A model generated the notes under the pieces. It was not told the origin of the DNA, ran no database searches, and saw nothing but the letters and a program-made list of their open reading frames with translations. A program made the position numbers and the translations under genes. This document shows positions 18,900 to 31,158 of a stretch of DNA of 64,000 bases, piece after piece. The stretch comes from Ascaphus truei. Its lineage: Eukaryota > Chordata > Amphibia > Anura > Ascaphidae. The stretch's first letter is position 1. Each line of letters begins with the position of its first letter. The stretch is from NCBI GenBank assembly GCA_036426205.1, contig CM071567.1, forward strand, positions 287,172,145 through 287,236,144, given 5' to 3'.

Positions 18900-21271
18900 G
18901 AGAGGAATTGACTATCATTAATCTCTCTAAATTTACCCTTTCAGAAGCCCAAATCAGAGTTTTAAAGAAGGGCTTAACTTTCTCGCCGACCAGTTATATG
19001 GATAAATTCGAAGCCATTAAGGATCTGAATCTTTTCTGCCGTAAATTACTGCTTCATAAACATTTTTTGAAACCCCGAGATCTAGAGTTGGATGTCCATC
19101 CCACTGCAGCGTGGGACATTGCAGATATAGAGACACTCAATAACATGGATGCACTTCTGGATGAACAAGAGTTGATTACAACCTCTACCAAAGAGATACT
19201 ATTACGGACAAGACCAACGTCAACGTTCTGTCCACCCATCCAGAGTTGCTCAGCTGTTGAAGTCTTCGCTGCAGCAGTAACCGAAGAAATCTTGAAACTA
19301 CCGTTATCCCGGGGAACTCAGAATTTGGGTAAGGATGAGTGGCTCTCCATCAGGCAACTACAGCAGATCCCCTCCGTAGTCATTAAGCGATCTGACAAGG
19401 GGGGCAATGTAGTGATATGGCCACAGAGTATGTATGAAAGGGAGGCATACAGACAGCTACAAGATGTAGCATGTTACTCTGAGCTAGCCTGTGACCCAAC
19501 ACTTAGATTCAGATCTGATTTAGAACGCATTTTACATACTGCATTAGACAACAAGATTATATCCAAAATTAACTATGATGGCCTATTACCTAAATTCCCT
19601 GTAATTCCGACATTTTATCTCCTACCCAAAGTCCATAAGAATGCCTCCCGCCCACCGGGACGACCTATAGTCTCTGGCAAAGGGGGCTTATGCGAACCTG
19701 CCTGCCGCTTCCTAGATTCTTTTCTGTGCCTCGCAGTAGTTAATTTGCCATTATACCTCCGCGACACAATGGAGGTGTTGTCCAGGGTCGACTGCATCAC
19801 GGTCGATAGGGATACTATCCTTGCGACCTGTGATGTAGAGTCCCTGTACACCTGCATTCCCCATCGGGAAGGTCTCCTGGCAACCAGATTTTATCTGTCT
19901 ATGCAAGACATCCCAGGTGACCTTCTCGAGTTCCTCATGGAACTTCTAGAATTCATTCTCACACATAATTATTTTATTTTTAAAACCAAATTCTATTTAC
20001 AAATTAGAGGCACAGCTATGGGAGCGGCATGCGCACCCTCCTATGCCAACCTATTTTTGGGATGGTGGGAGAGGGAGGCAGTCTTTTCCGACCTTCACCG
20101 TCACTACAGTGACTTGGCCCTGTTGTGGCTCAGATACATTGATGATATCCTGGTTGTCTGGAAAGGCACCAGTGATGCATTTGCAGATTTCATCGGTGTA
20201 CTGAACCACAACAGGTTTAACATCAAACTCACACACTTGAGCAGTCCCACCTCTGTGGTATTCCTGGATATTTTGATTAGCATCAGTGGAACAGGCACGA
20301 TAGAAACAGACATCCATCTCAAAGATACCGCAACAAACTCTATTCTTCACGCGTCTAGTTTCCATCCTCAGCATCAAGTCTCGGGAATTCCACGCAGCGA
20401 ATTTCTGAGACTTAAGAGGAACTGTTCCACTGCTGCTACATTCAAAACCAGAGCCAAGGAATTCAAAACTAAATTCCAAAATCGAGGATATTCTATATCC
20501 CAAATTGAAAAAGGGTATAATAACTGTTGCAAAGTCACCCGTGAGAGCCTCCTGCAAGTTAGACCCAAGTACAAAGGTAGGAAACAAATCAGGTTTATTA
20601 GCACCTACAACCGCCAATGGTCAGATCTCAGGGGTATACTCCAGAGATATTGGGGTACCCTAATGACAGACCCTGAACTCAGGAACACACTTGGCGATCG
20701 GGCTAGCCTTACAAGTAGGCGCTCTCCAAATTTAGGAGACAAATTAACACGTAGCCATTATGTGCCTCAAACTAATCCTACTTTCCTGTCCCAACAACGC
20801 AAACCGGGCTTCTACAAATGCGGTATGTGTTCTGCATGCAAATACATGCAACAAACATCTATATTCACATACTCAAACAACACACATACATACAAGGTCT
20901 TATCTTTTATCAATTGTAAAAGCAAGGGAGTCATATACCATCTTGAATGTCCCTGCGGCCTTGTTTACGTCGGCATGACAACACGCGAATTTCGCTTTCG
21001 CGTGTTGGAACACGTCCGCAATATTAAAAACGCGCAAAAGGACGTAGACGCATGTAAAAAGATTAGCTCGGTTGCACGTCACTTTCTGCGCTGTCATGGG
21101 TCCAACTGTACGGCCCTTTCTGCATTCGCCTTCGACAGGGTCTTTCTTGGTGCCCGTGGCGGCGACCTTGAGAGGGCTCTGTTGAGGAGGGAGTGCAGGT
21201 GGATTGTGCAGCTGGGCACCATGATACCACGTGGTCTTAACGATTACCTTGGCTTTGCCATGTTTTTGTAA
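18893..21271 (+). CDS. PLE reverse transcriptase / GIY-YIG endonuclease (ORF2)
   Basis: This 792-codon open frame encodes the replication enzyme of a Penelope-like element, which nicks target DNA and primes reverse transcription there. The N-terminal PLE block NLSKFTLSEAQIRVLKKG (about 10-27) is followed by the RT: DKGG (168-171), LPKVHK (244-249), ATCDVESLY with catalytic D314, MGAACAPSYANLF (from 376) and YIDD at 415-418. A CxxCxxC cluster (C643, C646, C649) precedes the GIY-YIG core VIYHLECPCGLVYVGMT (680-696), followed by a conserved FRxLEH segment. The frame opens on GTG; the first ATG is at about codon 36, after the conserved block, so expression probably depends on upstream ORF1. No stops interrupt it, so it may be functional. 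Confidence 0.9.
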   Translation: MVGEELTIINLSKFTLSEAQIRVLKKGLTFSPTSYMDKFEAIKDLNLFCRKLLLHKHFLKPRDLELDVHPTAAWDIADIETLNNMDALLDEQELITTSTKEILLRTRPTSTFCPPIQSCSAVEVFAAAVTEEILKLPLSRGTQNLGKDEWLSIRQLQQIPSVVIKRSDKGGNVVIWPQSMYEREAYRQLQDVACYSELACDPTLRFRSDLERILHTALDNKIISKINYDGLLPKFPVIPTFYLLPKVHKNASRPPGRPIVSGKGGLCEPACRFLDSFLCLAVVNLPLYLRDTMEVLSRVDCITVDRDTILATCDVESLYTCIPHREGLLATRFYLSMQDIPGDLLEFLMELLEFILTHNYFIFKTKFYLQIRGTAMGAACAPSYANLFLGWWEREAVFSDLHRHYSDLALLWLRYIDDILVVWKGTSDAFADFIGVLNHNRFNIKLTHLSSPTSVVFLDILISISGTGTIETDIHLKDTATNSILHASSFHPQHQVSGIPRSEFLRLKRNCSTAATFKTRAKEFKTKFQNRGYSISQIEKGYNNCCKVTRESLLQVRPKYKGRKQIRFISTYNRQWSDLRGILQRYWGTLMTDPELRNTLGDRASLTSRRSPNLGDKLTRSHYVPQTNPTFLSQQRKPGFYKCGMCSACKYMQQTSIFTYSNNTHTYKVLSFINCKSKGVIYHLECPCGLVYVGMTTREFRFRVLEHVRNIKNAQKDVDACKKISSVARHFLRCHGSNCTALSAFAFDRVFLGARGGDLERALLRRECRWIVQLGTMIPRGLNDYLGFAMFL

Positions 21272-22734
21272 ATATTGCCCCTCTGGTTTGAATTGTTCTT
21301 TTGCCTTTTGATCTGTTTGTCCTCTAATGCATGGTTTTCCTCTTTATCCTCCCACATACTTACAATCTGTGAACCAGCACTCCCTGTCCCACATCGAAGA
21401 CCAGCGACAGAGATATGGAGTACACCTACCCATAAAGAGGAAACACTAATGATGAAGATCTATCTACAGCTATTATAACCATGGCATCATGACTAATCAC
21501 AACCTACTAGGAATATCCACTGAAATTGTTATATCAGTTATGATCCGCTGATCCACCTTGTCATCTACTTTCGATCTGGACACTATCTGTTTACCCTGCA
21601 ATTCAGACAAGTGATACCACGTCGCTCCCTCCATATTAAGGAGCATCTATGAATAACGTTCAATTACTACAACCTATAATCTGCCTATTCATTAGGCTGA
21701 AGATAAGGATATTTCAAAACGGATTTTAATCTTTGCAATTAATTTGCTCCCTGTCAGCTCTTCTCAGAGAGAAGCCTTCATCCAGGACTATTGTTGCTTT
21801 ATCACGCATAAGATATATGGCTGGAAGTATCTTTGAACAACTTTAGGTTCGCTCTGACTCTGCTATATATATTGAAACTCTGCAATTTGGTTGACTTTGG
21901 TAGTTTAATGGCTGGAATCTATTTGCACTTCTATATAATGACTACAGATATTTTTCTCTGCTATTACTTTGTTAATAATGTCTCTTCTGGTTTACCTGCA
22001 CCCCTGCCATGGCATACCAATGGATTTAGATTGGATGCACTGACATCGGCACTAATGCAGACTGCATATACAATTTGAACAACACAAAAAAAAAAAAAAC
22101 TTTAAGATCAACTTGAAATATTTCCACTTGTTATTATCTATGCAATAATGATTTTGCTGGTCTTCCAGAATCTCTTAAATTATGTTTAAGTGAGCTTAAA
22201 ATAGATGTGGCGGTATGGGTGCCAATGCATACTGCATGCACATACTACCCTTATATTCTGATTTTACAGCCTCATTCAGACATCCTACTATTGTATATAT
22301 GACTTGCAGTCCCTTGATTTAAATGTCAGGTCTGTAATTTGTGGTCTTTTTTATGTTTCCTGACTTCTACCTAAAAGAATCATTTGTATATACAGTTGCT
22401 ATGACAATCTGACGTCACGACGTACATAACGCGCTGACGTCACTCGAAATAGCCTCCGCAGTAGCTACTGACTATAGGACATGAGAATTAGCTATTTTAC
22501 TTTCAAAAAAACTTTGTGCACACAGCGGCTGTCTCAAGTTTTGATATTTAATTCCCTTGTGGATCGCGCTTGATATCGCGCACATGCGCAATGACGTCAC
22601 GTGCGTCACGCAGCTTATTAGCATACATTAATTCAAAGACGACCACATGCTATATATTGGCCTATCAGACGCTTGTAGTCTTAACCAGCAGCCTCAATGA
22701 CACTGCCTTTCTGACAGATACTTCCCTATCTCTC
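21272..22734 (+). other. 3' UTR of PLE
   Basis: This is 1.46 kb between the ORF2 stop and the 3' pLTR, with no supported gene. It includes an A-run near 22085, GCATAC/GCATGC-rich palindromes near 22228-22240 and a CpG-rich segment with TGACGTCA-like sites (22411-22442 and 22591). Whether these act in regulation is unknown. Confidence 0.7.
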
Positions 22735-23673
22735 ATGTGATGATGCTTGATGCATCATCAACCCATTTACATAAGGGTTGACCTTAGAGAGCTCACATGA
22801 TCAGTGCAGTCCAATGAGATGTGCAATCACAGTAATACAGGCTCTAGGATGCTGTAACACTTGTAAACACTCTCTGCTCATACAGCTGCTTGCAATCTAT
22901 TCAATTTTGGCGTGATTTTTGCAATTATGACTTCCCCTATAAATGCTAGCTCTTTGCTCCCCTCACCACTCCCAGAAGAAGACAGTTTCTCGTCGAAACG
23001 CGTTGGAGTGGGAGTCTTGCTGAGGGGGGCCCCTACCTTTCCTATCTACAACATGGAGTATTGACTTTATTATTTGTGACAATCACCTGCTGAGTGGTAA
23101 CGTATCTTTGCAACCTGTTACCTTTTATTCCTGTGTACCCTTATCATGTAATTACTGCACCAAATTATATGGCAAATACTCTTTACATGTGGTCACAAGG
23201 TCTCAGTATAGGTAGATTGTCACGCAGGTGTGCTTAGATATAGCCACCTACACCCTGTATGTGTCTTGATTTTTTATCTTTACTTGACTCTTGCCTCCAT
23301 GCCTCATATGCTTATGTAGTGCTGAGCCCCCCTCTCCTTTTAATTTTCATCCCCTGTTTTAAATCACTTGAATAAAAAACATTTTTGTTACACCTTCATT
23401 TATGTCCGTGTGCTATTTAAAGGTTGCTTTTCCCTTGTTGTTTGCATATTTCTATTTACCTTTAGCACCACTGTTCAGTCTTACAAAAATTGACTTATCA
23501 ACAGTGTTTAGGACAAAGTTCATGTAAAGTGTTGAGCGATATCTTTGTGTGTTCCAACCTATAAACTGTTTTTTGCTCTCTCTGAATTGCAAAAATTCTT
23601 ATATCAGCTCCACTTTTTAACTCACATTTTTTCTTTGTCCCTTCATCTCACTATATATTGAGCTAGCATGAAT
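22735..23673 (+). repeat. 3' pLTR of young PLE
   Basis: This direct repeat of 15416-16348 has few differences. It runs through CTATATATTGAGCTAGCATGAA, i.e. up to the first bases of an ORF1, as if another tandem PLE followed. At 23674 the sequence instead jumps to a copy of 8866 onward. Confidence 0.85.
22966..23011 (+). ncRNA. Hammerhead-like motif, 3' pLTR
   Basis: The layout is as at 15643. Stem I is CCACTCC with GGAGTGG. The core is CAGAAGA and stem II is GAC/GTC, intact in this copy. GAAA, CGCG and GTT follow. Presence in both pLTRs would allow release of unit-length RNAs from a tandem transcript if the motif is active. The U4-to-A core change keeps confidence moderate. Confidence 0.55.
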
Positions 23674-24169
23674 GGGTGACTCAACACTCACATTTGTTGC
23701 TAAATTCCCTGCTTCTGCAAGTCTTGATCAATTTTCACACTTTTCTGACTATATACTCATTCACAGCTGGTAGCCATATGCCGGTTGTGGCCAACCTTTA
23801 TTTGCAAAATCAGTACCACCATGGGTCACCATCGTATTCACTGCTTCAGCGAACTTTTGGAACAACAAACACTATCCCTTTTAGGGGACTCACGTCTTGA
23901 ACCCGGACTATGGCTGGAAGGCAAAACACCTATTTCAATGACCCATCTACACTTTGTGATAGGCAAATAAGGTCTAGCTACTTCGCAGTCTCTTCTGGGT
24001 TTTTTGTAAGTTTCAGTGCCGTGTCTATACCTTGAACGCTGATCTCTGCTGCCATGAGGGTTTTTTTTTTTCAGACTGTTTGTAAGCCAAAAAGCATAAC
24101 AAAAAATTCACACAAAAATCTCCGGTTCTTTTTAACTTCAAGACAACTTCTGTCCCCTTGGACACCAAA

Positions 24170-24770
24170 TGTGACTGGACATTCACAGAGGTTACACAAT
24201 TGGAGGTTTATGAAGGTGAAATTATAATAGGCATATTGTGCTTTTCCTTTTTCATCAGGAAATCATCCAAACACAGGGGGGGGAACAAAGCTTCTAGTCA
24301 CGTGCGGAGCATTTAGTGAAAAATACATGCAAATTAAATTCACAAACTCCCTAAGTCAAGGCATGGCTCACAGCCCCAAAAAATATAGAATGAAATAGCA
24401 GTATAGCAGTCTCTTAATAATGTGAAGTCTTTTATGTTCCTTGGAGGGAAAAATCTTCTTCATGGTTCAGCTCCCTTTCCTCAGGTGTTGTCAGCATTCA
24501 GGTTCAGACATTTTCCCTGTGTTTGAAGCAGATCTGCTGTTTCTTATGGCAGGGCTCAAGACGTTGTGAGAGTCAGAAGACAATGCTCTGCTATCTTCCA
24601 AAGTTCAGCTCTCAGTCACAGCCAAGGGTAAGTTACTTGCCTGTCTCAAAGGCAGGCTTTTTCTCCACCCTCTAATCAGGCAGGTGGGTAGTTAATTTGA
24701 TACCAGCGTAACCACACACTGCTGGATTAGAGGCCCACATTCTGTGAACAGGGATAAGTCCCCTGTTACA
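24170..24770 (-). repeat. Second copy of coiled-coil-element LTR
   Basis: The sequence corresponds to 9378-9976 with many small indels and is followed by the same GGGAG (24771-24775). The coiled-coil ORFs and the other LTR are not present in this block, because the duplicate starts inside the element leader. Confidence 0.8.
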
Positions 24771-24849
24771 GGGAGATTGTGAAAATAGGTATGACGGAGC
24801 CCCACAGGTGAACGAAAAAGCATAGTTCGGATCATTCAGTAACCACAAA

Positions 24850-25328
24850 TCGTGTACAAATCTGGAGGATAAAGTCCTCTCTATGTCGGTTATCGCCTTC
24901 AGGGATCCCCCTTATTCTGACATTATTTAGTCTATCTGATTTTTCCAGCATCTCCTGCTTATTAAGGATGCCTGCTTCGCAATTTGAGGAAGCGGTGTTG
25001 TTTTCCATTTCTTACGCTTTCACATTTGGAATCATTTCTTTTCTAATTTGTAGTCCGGTCCCCAATAAGATTAATATCCTCATTAGCTCTTGGAGCTCAG
25101 ATTGAAACAGCGATTTTAGGTAATTAAACAGGGACTTTAGGTCACTCTTAGGTCACTCCAGTACCTAATTCTCTTCCCCACTGCCGCTTCATTTCTCGCT
25201 GCGATTCCATATCTGAACACAGTCATAGCTAGTTCTCTGTGCTGGGACCTTCCAGCTCTTGCCATTTCTGAATTAGCAAAATAATTATCCAATCCATTGT
25301 CTGCATTTTTTGTCGGCTCTTTTGTCAT
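24850..25328 (-). pseudogene. Second copy of L1-like ORF1 fragment
   Basis: This is an indel-laden duplicate of 10030-10542. ATDVFR-type substitutions reflect frame shifts; the recognisable blocks are YFANSEMARAG (about 25265-25300) and the coiled-coil strand. No new information beyond copy 1. Confidence 0.7.
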
Positions 25329-25399
25329 CCTTGAGCACTCAGCATGAGTCCTATATCAAGGAAGTACTATAAATCACCCAGTAGCCCAAGCACGCTGCC

Positions 25400-27640
25400 T
25401 AAGGGTCACACTCAACTGCTCTCTCACATTCCTCTACATTCAAAACATATCTAAAACCTGTCGCTTTTCATCAGCAATATTACAAAGATACGCCCTTCTT
25501 CTGTTGCGCGCCGAATACTAAAACTCTGAATCAGGCCATCATTTTCTCCCGTCTTGATACTGTAATCCCTGCTGTACGGCCTTCCGATCTACCTGTCTCT
25601 CCAATAATCTATTTAAACTATGTGTACCGAATCACTCTACTCTTTTTTTAAACTCTTCCTATACAAATTCCCACATCTAGCATTCAATCTCCGCCACACT
25701 TTAAGGTTTTACACTCGTCTGCCTCAGCATAATTTCTCGCTATGCACCATCCGCCCGAATCTATCCCCTTGTATCTAAAGCACTCTCCTGCCTTAAACTC
25801 TCACTGACAGCCCGACACCCTTCGGAATGCCCTTTCCCTCAATACCCGACTAGAACCACCTCGATCGACCTTTAAGACCCACCTCTTAAGCATACTTGCT
25901 TAAAGAAGCATATGAGTAGCACCATGGCGAATACTATAACAGGTACATAAAGCTTGGCCCCCTGCAGACGCACTTACCAGAATGCCCTCCTATGTCTCTT
26001 AAGTTCTTCTACCTACCAATTACTGGTAGATACTCGCGAGCGAAAACAAGAAAACGAGCACACAAAATACTGGAATATAAATAGGATACTTATGAGTCCC
26101 AATTTAAAATATGTAGACAGGAGAAATGGTGGGTGTAGCAGATTGTGTAAGTGGGTTCTTCAACCACTAGGGAATGAACGGGGACAAATCACTAGTGAAG
26201 TTTCTAAGATTTGCAACGCTTTTGGACACTAGTTGATCATGCTATCCTGCCTCAACAAACTCCAGAGATCGGAATAGGGAAGCTTGCTTTAACACTGGTT
26301 TCAGTCCTACCTTCAGGAAGACACCAACATGTGCCATCTAGGCTCTAACTCCCAACCCCTGGATATCACCTGTGGTGTCCGCAAGGCTCTGTTCTGGGCA
26401 CCTAATCTTCTCAGTGTTCATTAATATTTTCCCACAGCTTGTAAGGAAGCCTCAATACACATGTATGACGACGACACTCTTATATGCATAAAGCCATTTA
26501 GCTCAACCTTTACACATACTCAGTCTTACTTTTGAGACTCGAAAACGGATTCCCAAACAAACTGTTTTGTAAACACATGACACAAGACTGTTGTAACAAT
26601 GGTATTCAGACAAGGACTACATTTTTAAAGCTTCCAGTGCATGAGCTGCCTGTTAGAAACCAACGATAAACACCCTAACCCTGTCATTAGTTTTAAATAC
26701 CTGGGCTGATGGTTTGACTCCCACTTAACATTCGGGATGCAACATTGATTACTTCTACTACAGTTTGGTTAAAACTAATTAACGAGGAGCTGCTTAATCT
26801 TGCTAAATGTGAGTTGCATTACAATCATTATCTAGACTGAATATATACAAAATCACACTATGTGTTTTCTCTTGATTTTTATATCATGGATTGTGAGTGC
26901 GCATTGGATCCTCCTACTCTAATTCTCTTCAGCAGCCGCGGAACCCCTCTTCCGAAATGTTACTTTATGTCTGAAGACTTATTGCCATGATTGTTATTTG
27001 TATTATGTGTTTTATTATATGACGGTCACATGTATTACTGCCCGGTGACAGCCGCTATGTACATTAATGGCGCTTGTAAGAGACAGTACCAGAGATACAT
27101 ATAAGGAGACCGATTGAGGGTGAAATTATACTTGGCTTTATTGAGTCTGTTCTTTAATGCAGGCGGCTAATATACAAAAATACAAAACAACAAACGCCTA
27201 TCCCTGGTAGGGCTAACTTACTTCCCCAGTCCCTTTTCTCAAGGCTGGAGGGATAAATCCATTACCACTATTCCCAAGTCTCAAGAGATACCTTAAAGCA
27301 GGTGGCCCTCATGTCAGGTCTTGTAGGTCCTGAGGTCCCCTGTGTCCAGGAATATAGGTCCCTGTGTTGTCTTGAGTCTCTGCAAAGCCTTTCGGCTGAA
27401 GACCTCTGTGTGCAGGCTCTCGCTTTCCTCTTCTTGTCAGCCACCCTTGTGTACTGAGGAAAAATCTCTCTCTCATGTTTCGGAACAGGGTTTTTCACAG
27501 GGCTGTGATTTAGGAAGGTGGAGGGTTGTAGGCGTTTGAAATAATTAAGCAGCACACTGATGGATGAGAGGCAATCCTGTTTAACAGGGATCTGACCCGT
27601 TACGCGCTATATAACTGAAGACCACATACATATTTTGGGG
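25400..27640 (+). pseudogene. Second copy of L2-like LINE fragments
   Basis: This duplicates 10600-12870. It has the L2 3' piece (25400-26040), the RT piece with scrambled FAKAFDTVDH and YADD blocks (26190-26480), and the tail split by the solo LTR at 27075-27603. Frequent indels destroy every reading frame. Confidence 0.7.
27075..27603 (-). repeat. Second copy of solo LTR
   Basis: Duplicate of 12308-12840 including the flanking GCGCT on both sides (about 27070-27074 and 27604-27608). An identical insertion site confirms that this is the same event seen twice, not an independent insertion. Confidence 0.8.
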
Positions 27641-29574
27641 TTGCGGGGTGTATGATAAAAAAAATTATTGTCGTTTTATGCGTTATTTTGCTGGGTACGG
27701 CGGAGAGATTGTACCACTAACTCGCCAACCCGTTGCTGACGCGGCATTCGCCTCTAATGAATCGTCTTATTAAATAAAAAATGCCAACTTTACGCTATTA
27801 TCAAGTAATTCCTTTTTTAGAATTCATACGAGTTCTCACTGTGAGTGTGAGAGTGATATGAATCTTCTCTTGCAAAAACTTCAAAGCATTGTTTCTAATT
27901 ATCATTTATCCCAAACACATGACGCAGACTTTGTATCTGTTTTGTTTAATAAGTTATTGATCATTAACCTTTTAATCACAAACTTACGGTTATACATCAG
28001 GCAATGATTTGGGTTTATGTTTCGTGTTATATTTGAAGTACCAATGAAACTGTGATCAACTGTCTATGAAGCTATAAGTATCTGCAGCGTTCCTTCACAT
28101 ACTTGCTGCTAAAAGGTAGATTCTATTTTTAAAAACTATTGCATTGATATTAGCAATGCTGGTTAGTTCAGTCCTCCTCTCATCTTCTTAAAAAATGTGT
28201 GTGAGAGCATGAAGATTGCTACATGCATATTTCAAATTCTTATGACACATTATTTTGTTATATTGAAAGAATTTAAAAAGGAAGACATTGTTTATACACA
28301 GTATACAATGGACAACCTAAAACAAAAAGTAGTGACCAACTTTCGACTGTAATTATTCTCTACTGATCCATGCTACCGCAGGTAAATCTTTGAGAGAAAA
28401 GAGTTTATTGTCAGTGTTGAGATGGGGTCTGTCAGAAAGAAGAAACGTAAACGAGCAGGTACCCAAAAAGAAGTACAGAAGAAAGTGTTAACATGGTATT
28501 ATGGAGCCAATTCCATGTATTCTGTATCAGGAGTCATGTTGCAAAACAATCACACAAGCAAAATGTAAGGAGTGGGAAAAGAGATGCCGGGCGATTGTCA
28601 GATTATACTGAATATGAGGTTAAGCAGGTGTGAAGCAGGAAGGTCCTCTCTCTATGGACAAAGTCCACAGTGAAGAGAGTGGAAATTAGGACTTAGGTTG
28701 ATTTTATTGGATCATGTTTTCAGAAAACTATGATGGGAGATTTGAAGGTGACTGGATCCCGAGTACTCAATTTCAAATCGGGTGCTGGAATGCAGTTATC
28801 AATTGATAATATGCGCTGCTCTGTTTACCATGGGTTAGGGTCGCATTTTTTTTTTGGGTGGGTTGACAATTGGAACTCTTGTCAGATGATCCTTAGAGTC
28901 TGGATGAGGCAAAAACAAAAAAGAAAAAGTGTATGGGGGTAGCTAAGAGACACATTTAACAGGATATGATCTTATCAGCAACTACTAAGCAAGAATTATT
29001 TGCTAATAAGGATATGTAGGAGAGTGACCAAGAATCATTTTTCAGATGAGTGGTTGTAAACTTGAGTGCTGTAGGAGGGATTGAAGGAGCAAAGATACAG
29101 GCGCACTAACAGGTAAAACAAGGAGCTGGACGTTACATTAGCCACTGTGGCGAGCCAGCAGTCAGAGAAACACAGGCCCCCCGTGTGAATGAAGGAGCAG
29201 AGATAAGGAAGCAGCAAACCAATCAACAAGGATCCGGAAATCTCGTTAGGACGCTTGTTGGACAGCTGGAGCCATACAGGCACTCTTAAGAAATTTGTTG
29301 TTGCCAATAATCTGCCTCTTTCCTTTATTAATGCAGATATATATGTAGCAATATCATTTTAATGTAAGTGTTAGTGAATCCCGGAACAGCTTTTTTACAT
29401 TGGTATAAAAAAAAAACATTTCCATATTAGTGCATTTTTCTTCCCTGTTTTTTCTTTTTCTCTGTTTGATGTAAACCTGTGAAGACTAGCAGTGATCATG
29501 ATCCAAAAACCGCAAGTCTTCTGAATCCCTACAAGTTTCAAAATTTTTTTTTTTTCAAGGAGTGTTGGAGAATA
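27640..29574. other. Duplicate of unassigned stretch 12871-14780
   Basis: Indel-rich copy with no gene. The approximately 115-bp tandem unit recurs near 29075 and 29190. Several homopolymers are longer here than in copy 1. Confidence 0.65.
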
Positions 29575-30227
29575 AAGGGGGGGCTAAGCACAGAAGCCGG
29601 GCGAAAAGGCACATTCTCCGCCGTTTTCCCGCCCAAAAATGCCGTACCCTATGCAGTAAGGGGCGCGAGAAAGTGGCGAAATAAAAAAAAACGAGCCAGT
29701 TTTTTGTGGCGGGTTTTTTTTCCGCATTGCGAGCGAGAAGGCACTTTTCGCTTAAAATAGTTATGTTCTTTCCCGCCACGCTGTATTCTAGTAAGTGGCG
29801 GAGTAGCTTTGCGCCGCTATTCGCACTCTAGAATGGCGTTTTTTTTATGCGAATACAGCCACGGCAAAAAAAAGTTGGCTAGTTGATGTTGAGAGGCTGA
29901 TGAGAGTGACGGAGATCGGCACCTTAGAAAAAATCTTGGCCTTTTTCCTGGCTGGGATTGATGCGGGGGTCTCCTGAGCTTGATAACATAATACCAGACC
30001 CGGAAGCCCACCGGCATGCAGCGAAGGCAGGAAAAATGCTTTTAAAGGCACTTCATTACCTTAGCGGCTAACCGACTAAGGCAATTGAAGGGGTTAAGAG
30101 CCGTGCCAGCTTTATTGGGGTAGGCAGGGGTGGGTGAAGGGGGGTTATTTTGCCTGTTGTTTGTTTAGGGCTTGCGGGGGGGGTGCGGGTGCACGCTAAC
30201 CCCTTCACGACTGTAGCGGTTAGGTGA
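29575..30227. mobile_element. Second copy of fold-back transposon left end
   Basis: Duplicate of 14782-15415. The terminal GGGGCTCATGCAGTAAGC is damaged in this copy. It is again followed directly by the PLE 5' pLTR at about 30228. Confidence 0.65.
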
Positions 30228-30456
30228 ATGTGATGATGCTTGATGCATTCTCAACCACTTACACTAGGTGACTATGAGAGCTCAATGATCAGTGCAGTCC
30301 AATGAGAGTGACAAAATCACTGTAATTACAGGCTACTAGGGGATTGTGTAAACACTTGTAAAACTATTCTGCTCATACAGTGCTTGCACACTATTCAATT
30401 TTGGCCGAGTTTTTGCCAATTATGACTTCCCCTATAAAATGTAGTCTTTGCTCCCT

Positions 30457-30503
30457 CACCACTGCCCAGAAGAAGACAGTTCTCGTCGAAACGCAGTTGG
30501 AGT
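30457..30503 (+). ncRNA. Hammerhead-like motif, second copy 5' pLTR
   Basis: Same layout as 15643-15688 but with extra bases in stem I (ACTGCCC) and in the helix III segment (CGCAGTT). These fit the error pattern of this block. The stem II strand reads GTC as at 22966. Confidence 0.4.
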
Positions 30504-31158
30504 GGGAGTCTTGACCTGAGGGGGCCCCACCTTTCCTATATAAAACATGGAGTTTGACTTTATATTTTGTGACAATCACCTGCTGAGTGGTAAAGTATCT
30601 TTGCAACGTTACCTTTTATTCGGTACCCTTATCATGTAAGTACTGCACCAAATTTAATGGCAAATACTTCTTACATGGTGGTCACAAGGTTCACGTATAG
30701 GTAAGTTGCCACGACCTGTCACGCACCGGCTGTGTTAGATATAGCCCACCTACACCCTAGTATGTGTCTGCTTTTTGTATCTTTACTTGACTCTTGCCTC
30801 CATGCCATCAATGCTTAGGTATGTCTGACGCCCCCCTTCACTTTAATTTCATCCTGTTTTAACACTTGATAAAAACATTTTTGTTACACCTTCATTTATG
30901 TCCGTGTGCTATTTTAAGGTTGCTTTTCCCTTTTGGTTTGCATATTTCTATTTACCTTTAGCACCACTGTTCAGTCTTACAAAAATTGACTTTTCAACAG
31001 TGTTTAGGACAAAGTTCATGTAAAGTGGTTGAGCATATCTTTGTGTTTCCACCTATACTGTTTTTTGCTCTCTTGAATTGCAAAAATTTTATATCAGCTC
31101 CACATTTTAACTCACATTTTTTCTTTGTCCCTTCATCTCACTATATATTGAGCTAGAC

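Larger units (their letters stand above)
15416..23673 (+). mobile_element. Young Penelope-like element with partial tandem copy
   Basis: This is a GIY-YIG PLE flanked by direct pLTRs of about 935 bp (15416-16348 and 22735-23673). Order: 5' pLTR, ORF1 copy A, truncated ORF2 copy A, (TA)n plus about 105 bp of unrelated sequence, a partial pLTR (17798-18095), then complete ORF1 and ORF2, 3' UTR and 3' pLTR. The two ORF1 copies differ at only a few codons, so the tandem event is recent. Partial tandem arrangement with internal pLTRs is known for PLEs. The element sits inside the DNA transposon that starts at 14782. Confidence 0.85.

Noticed and set aside
20051..20617. 188-codon minus-strand ORF opposite the RT
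   Set aside because: It is a shadow of the strongly supported plus-strand PLE RT frame.
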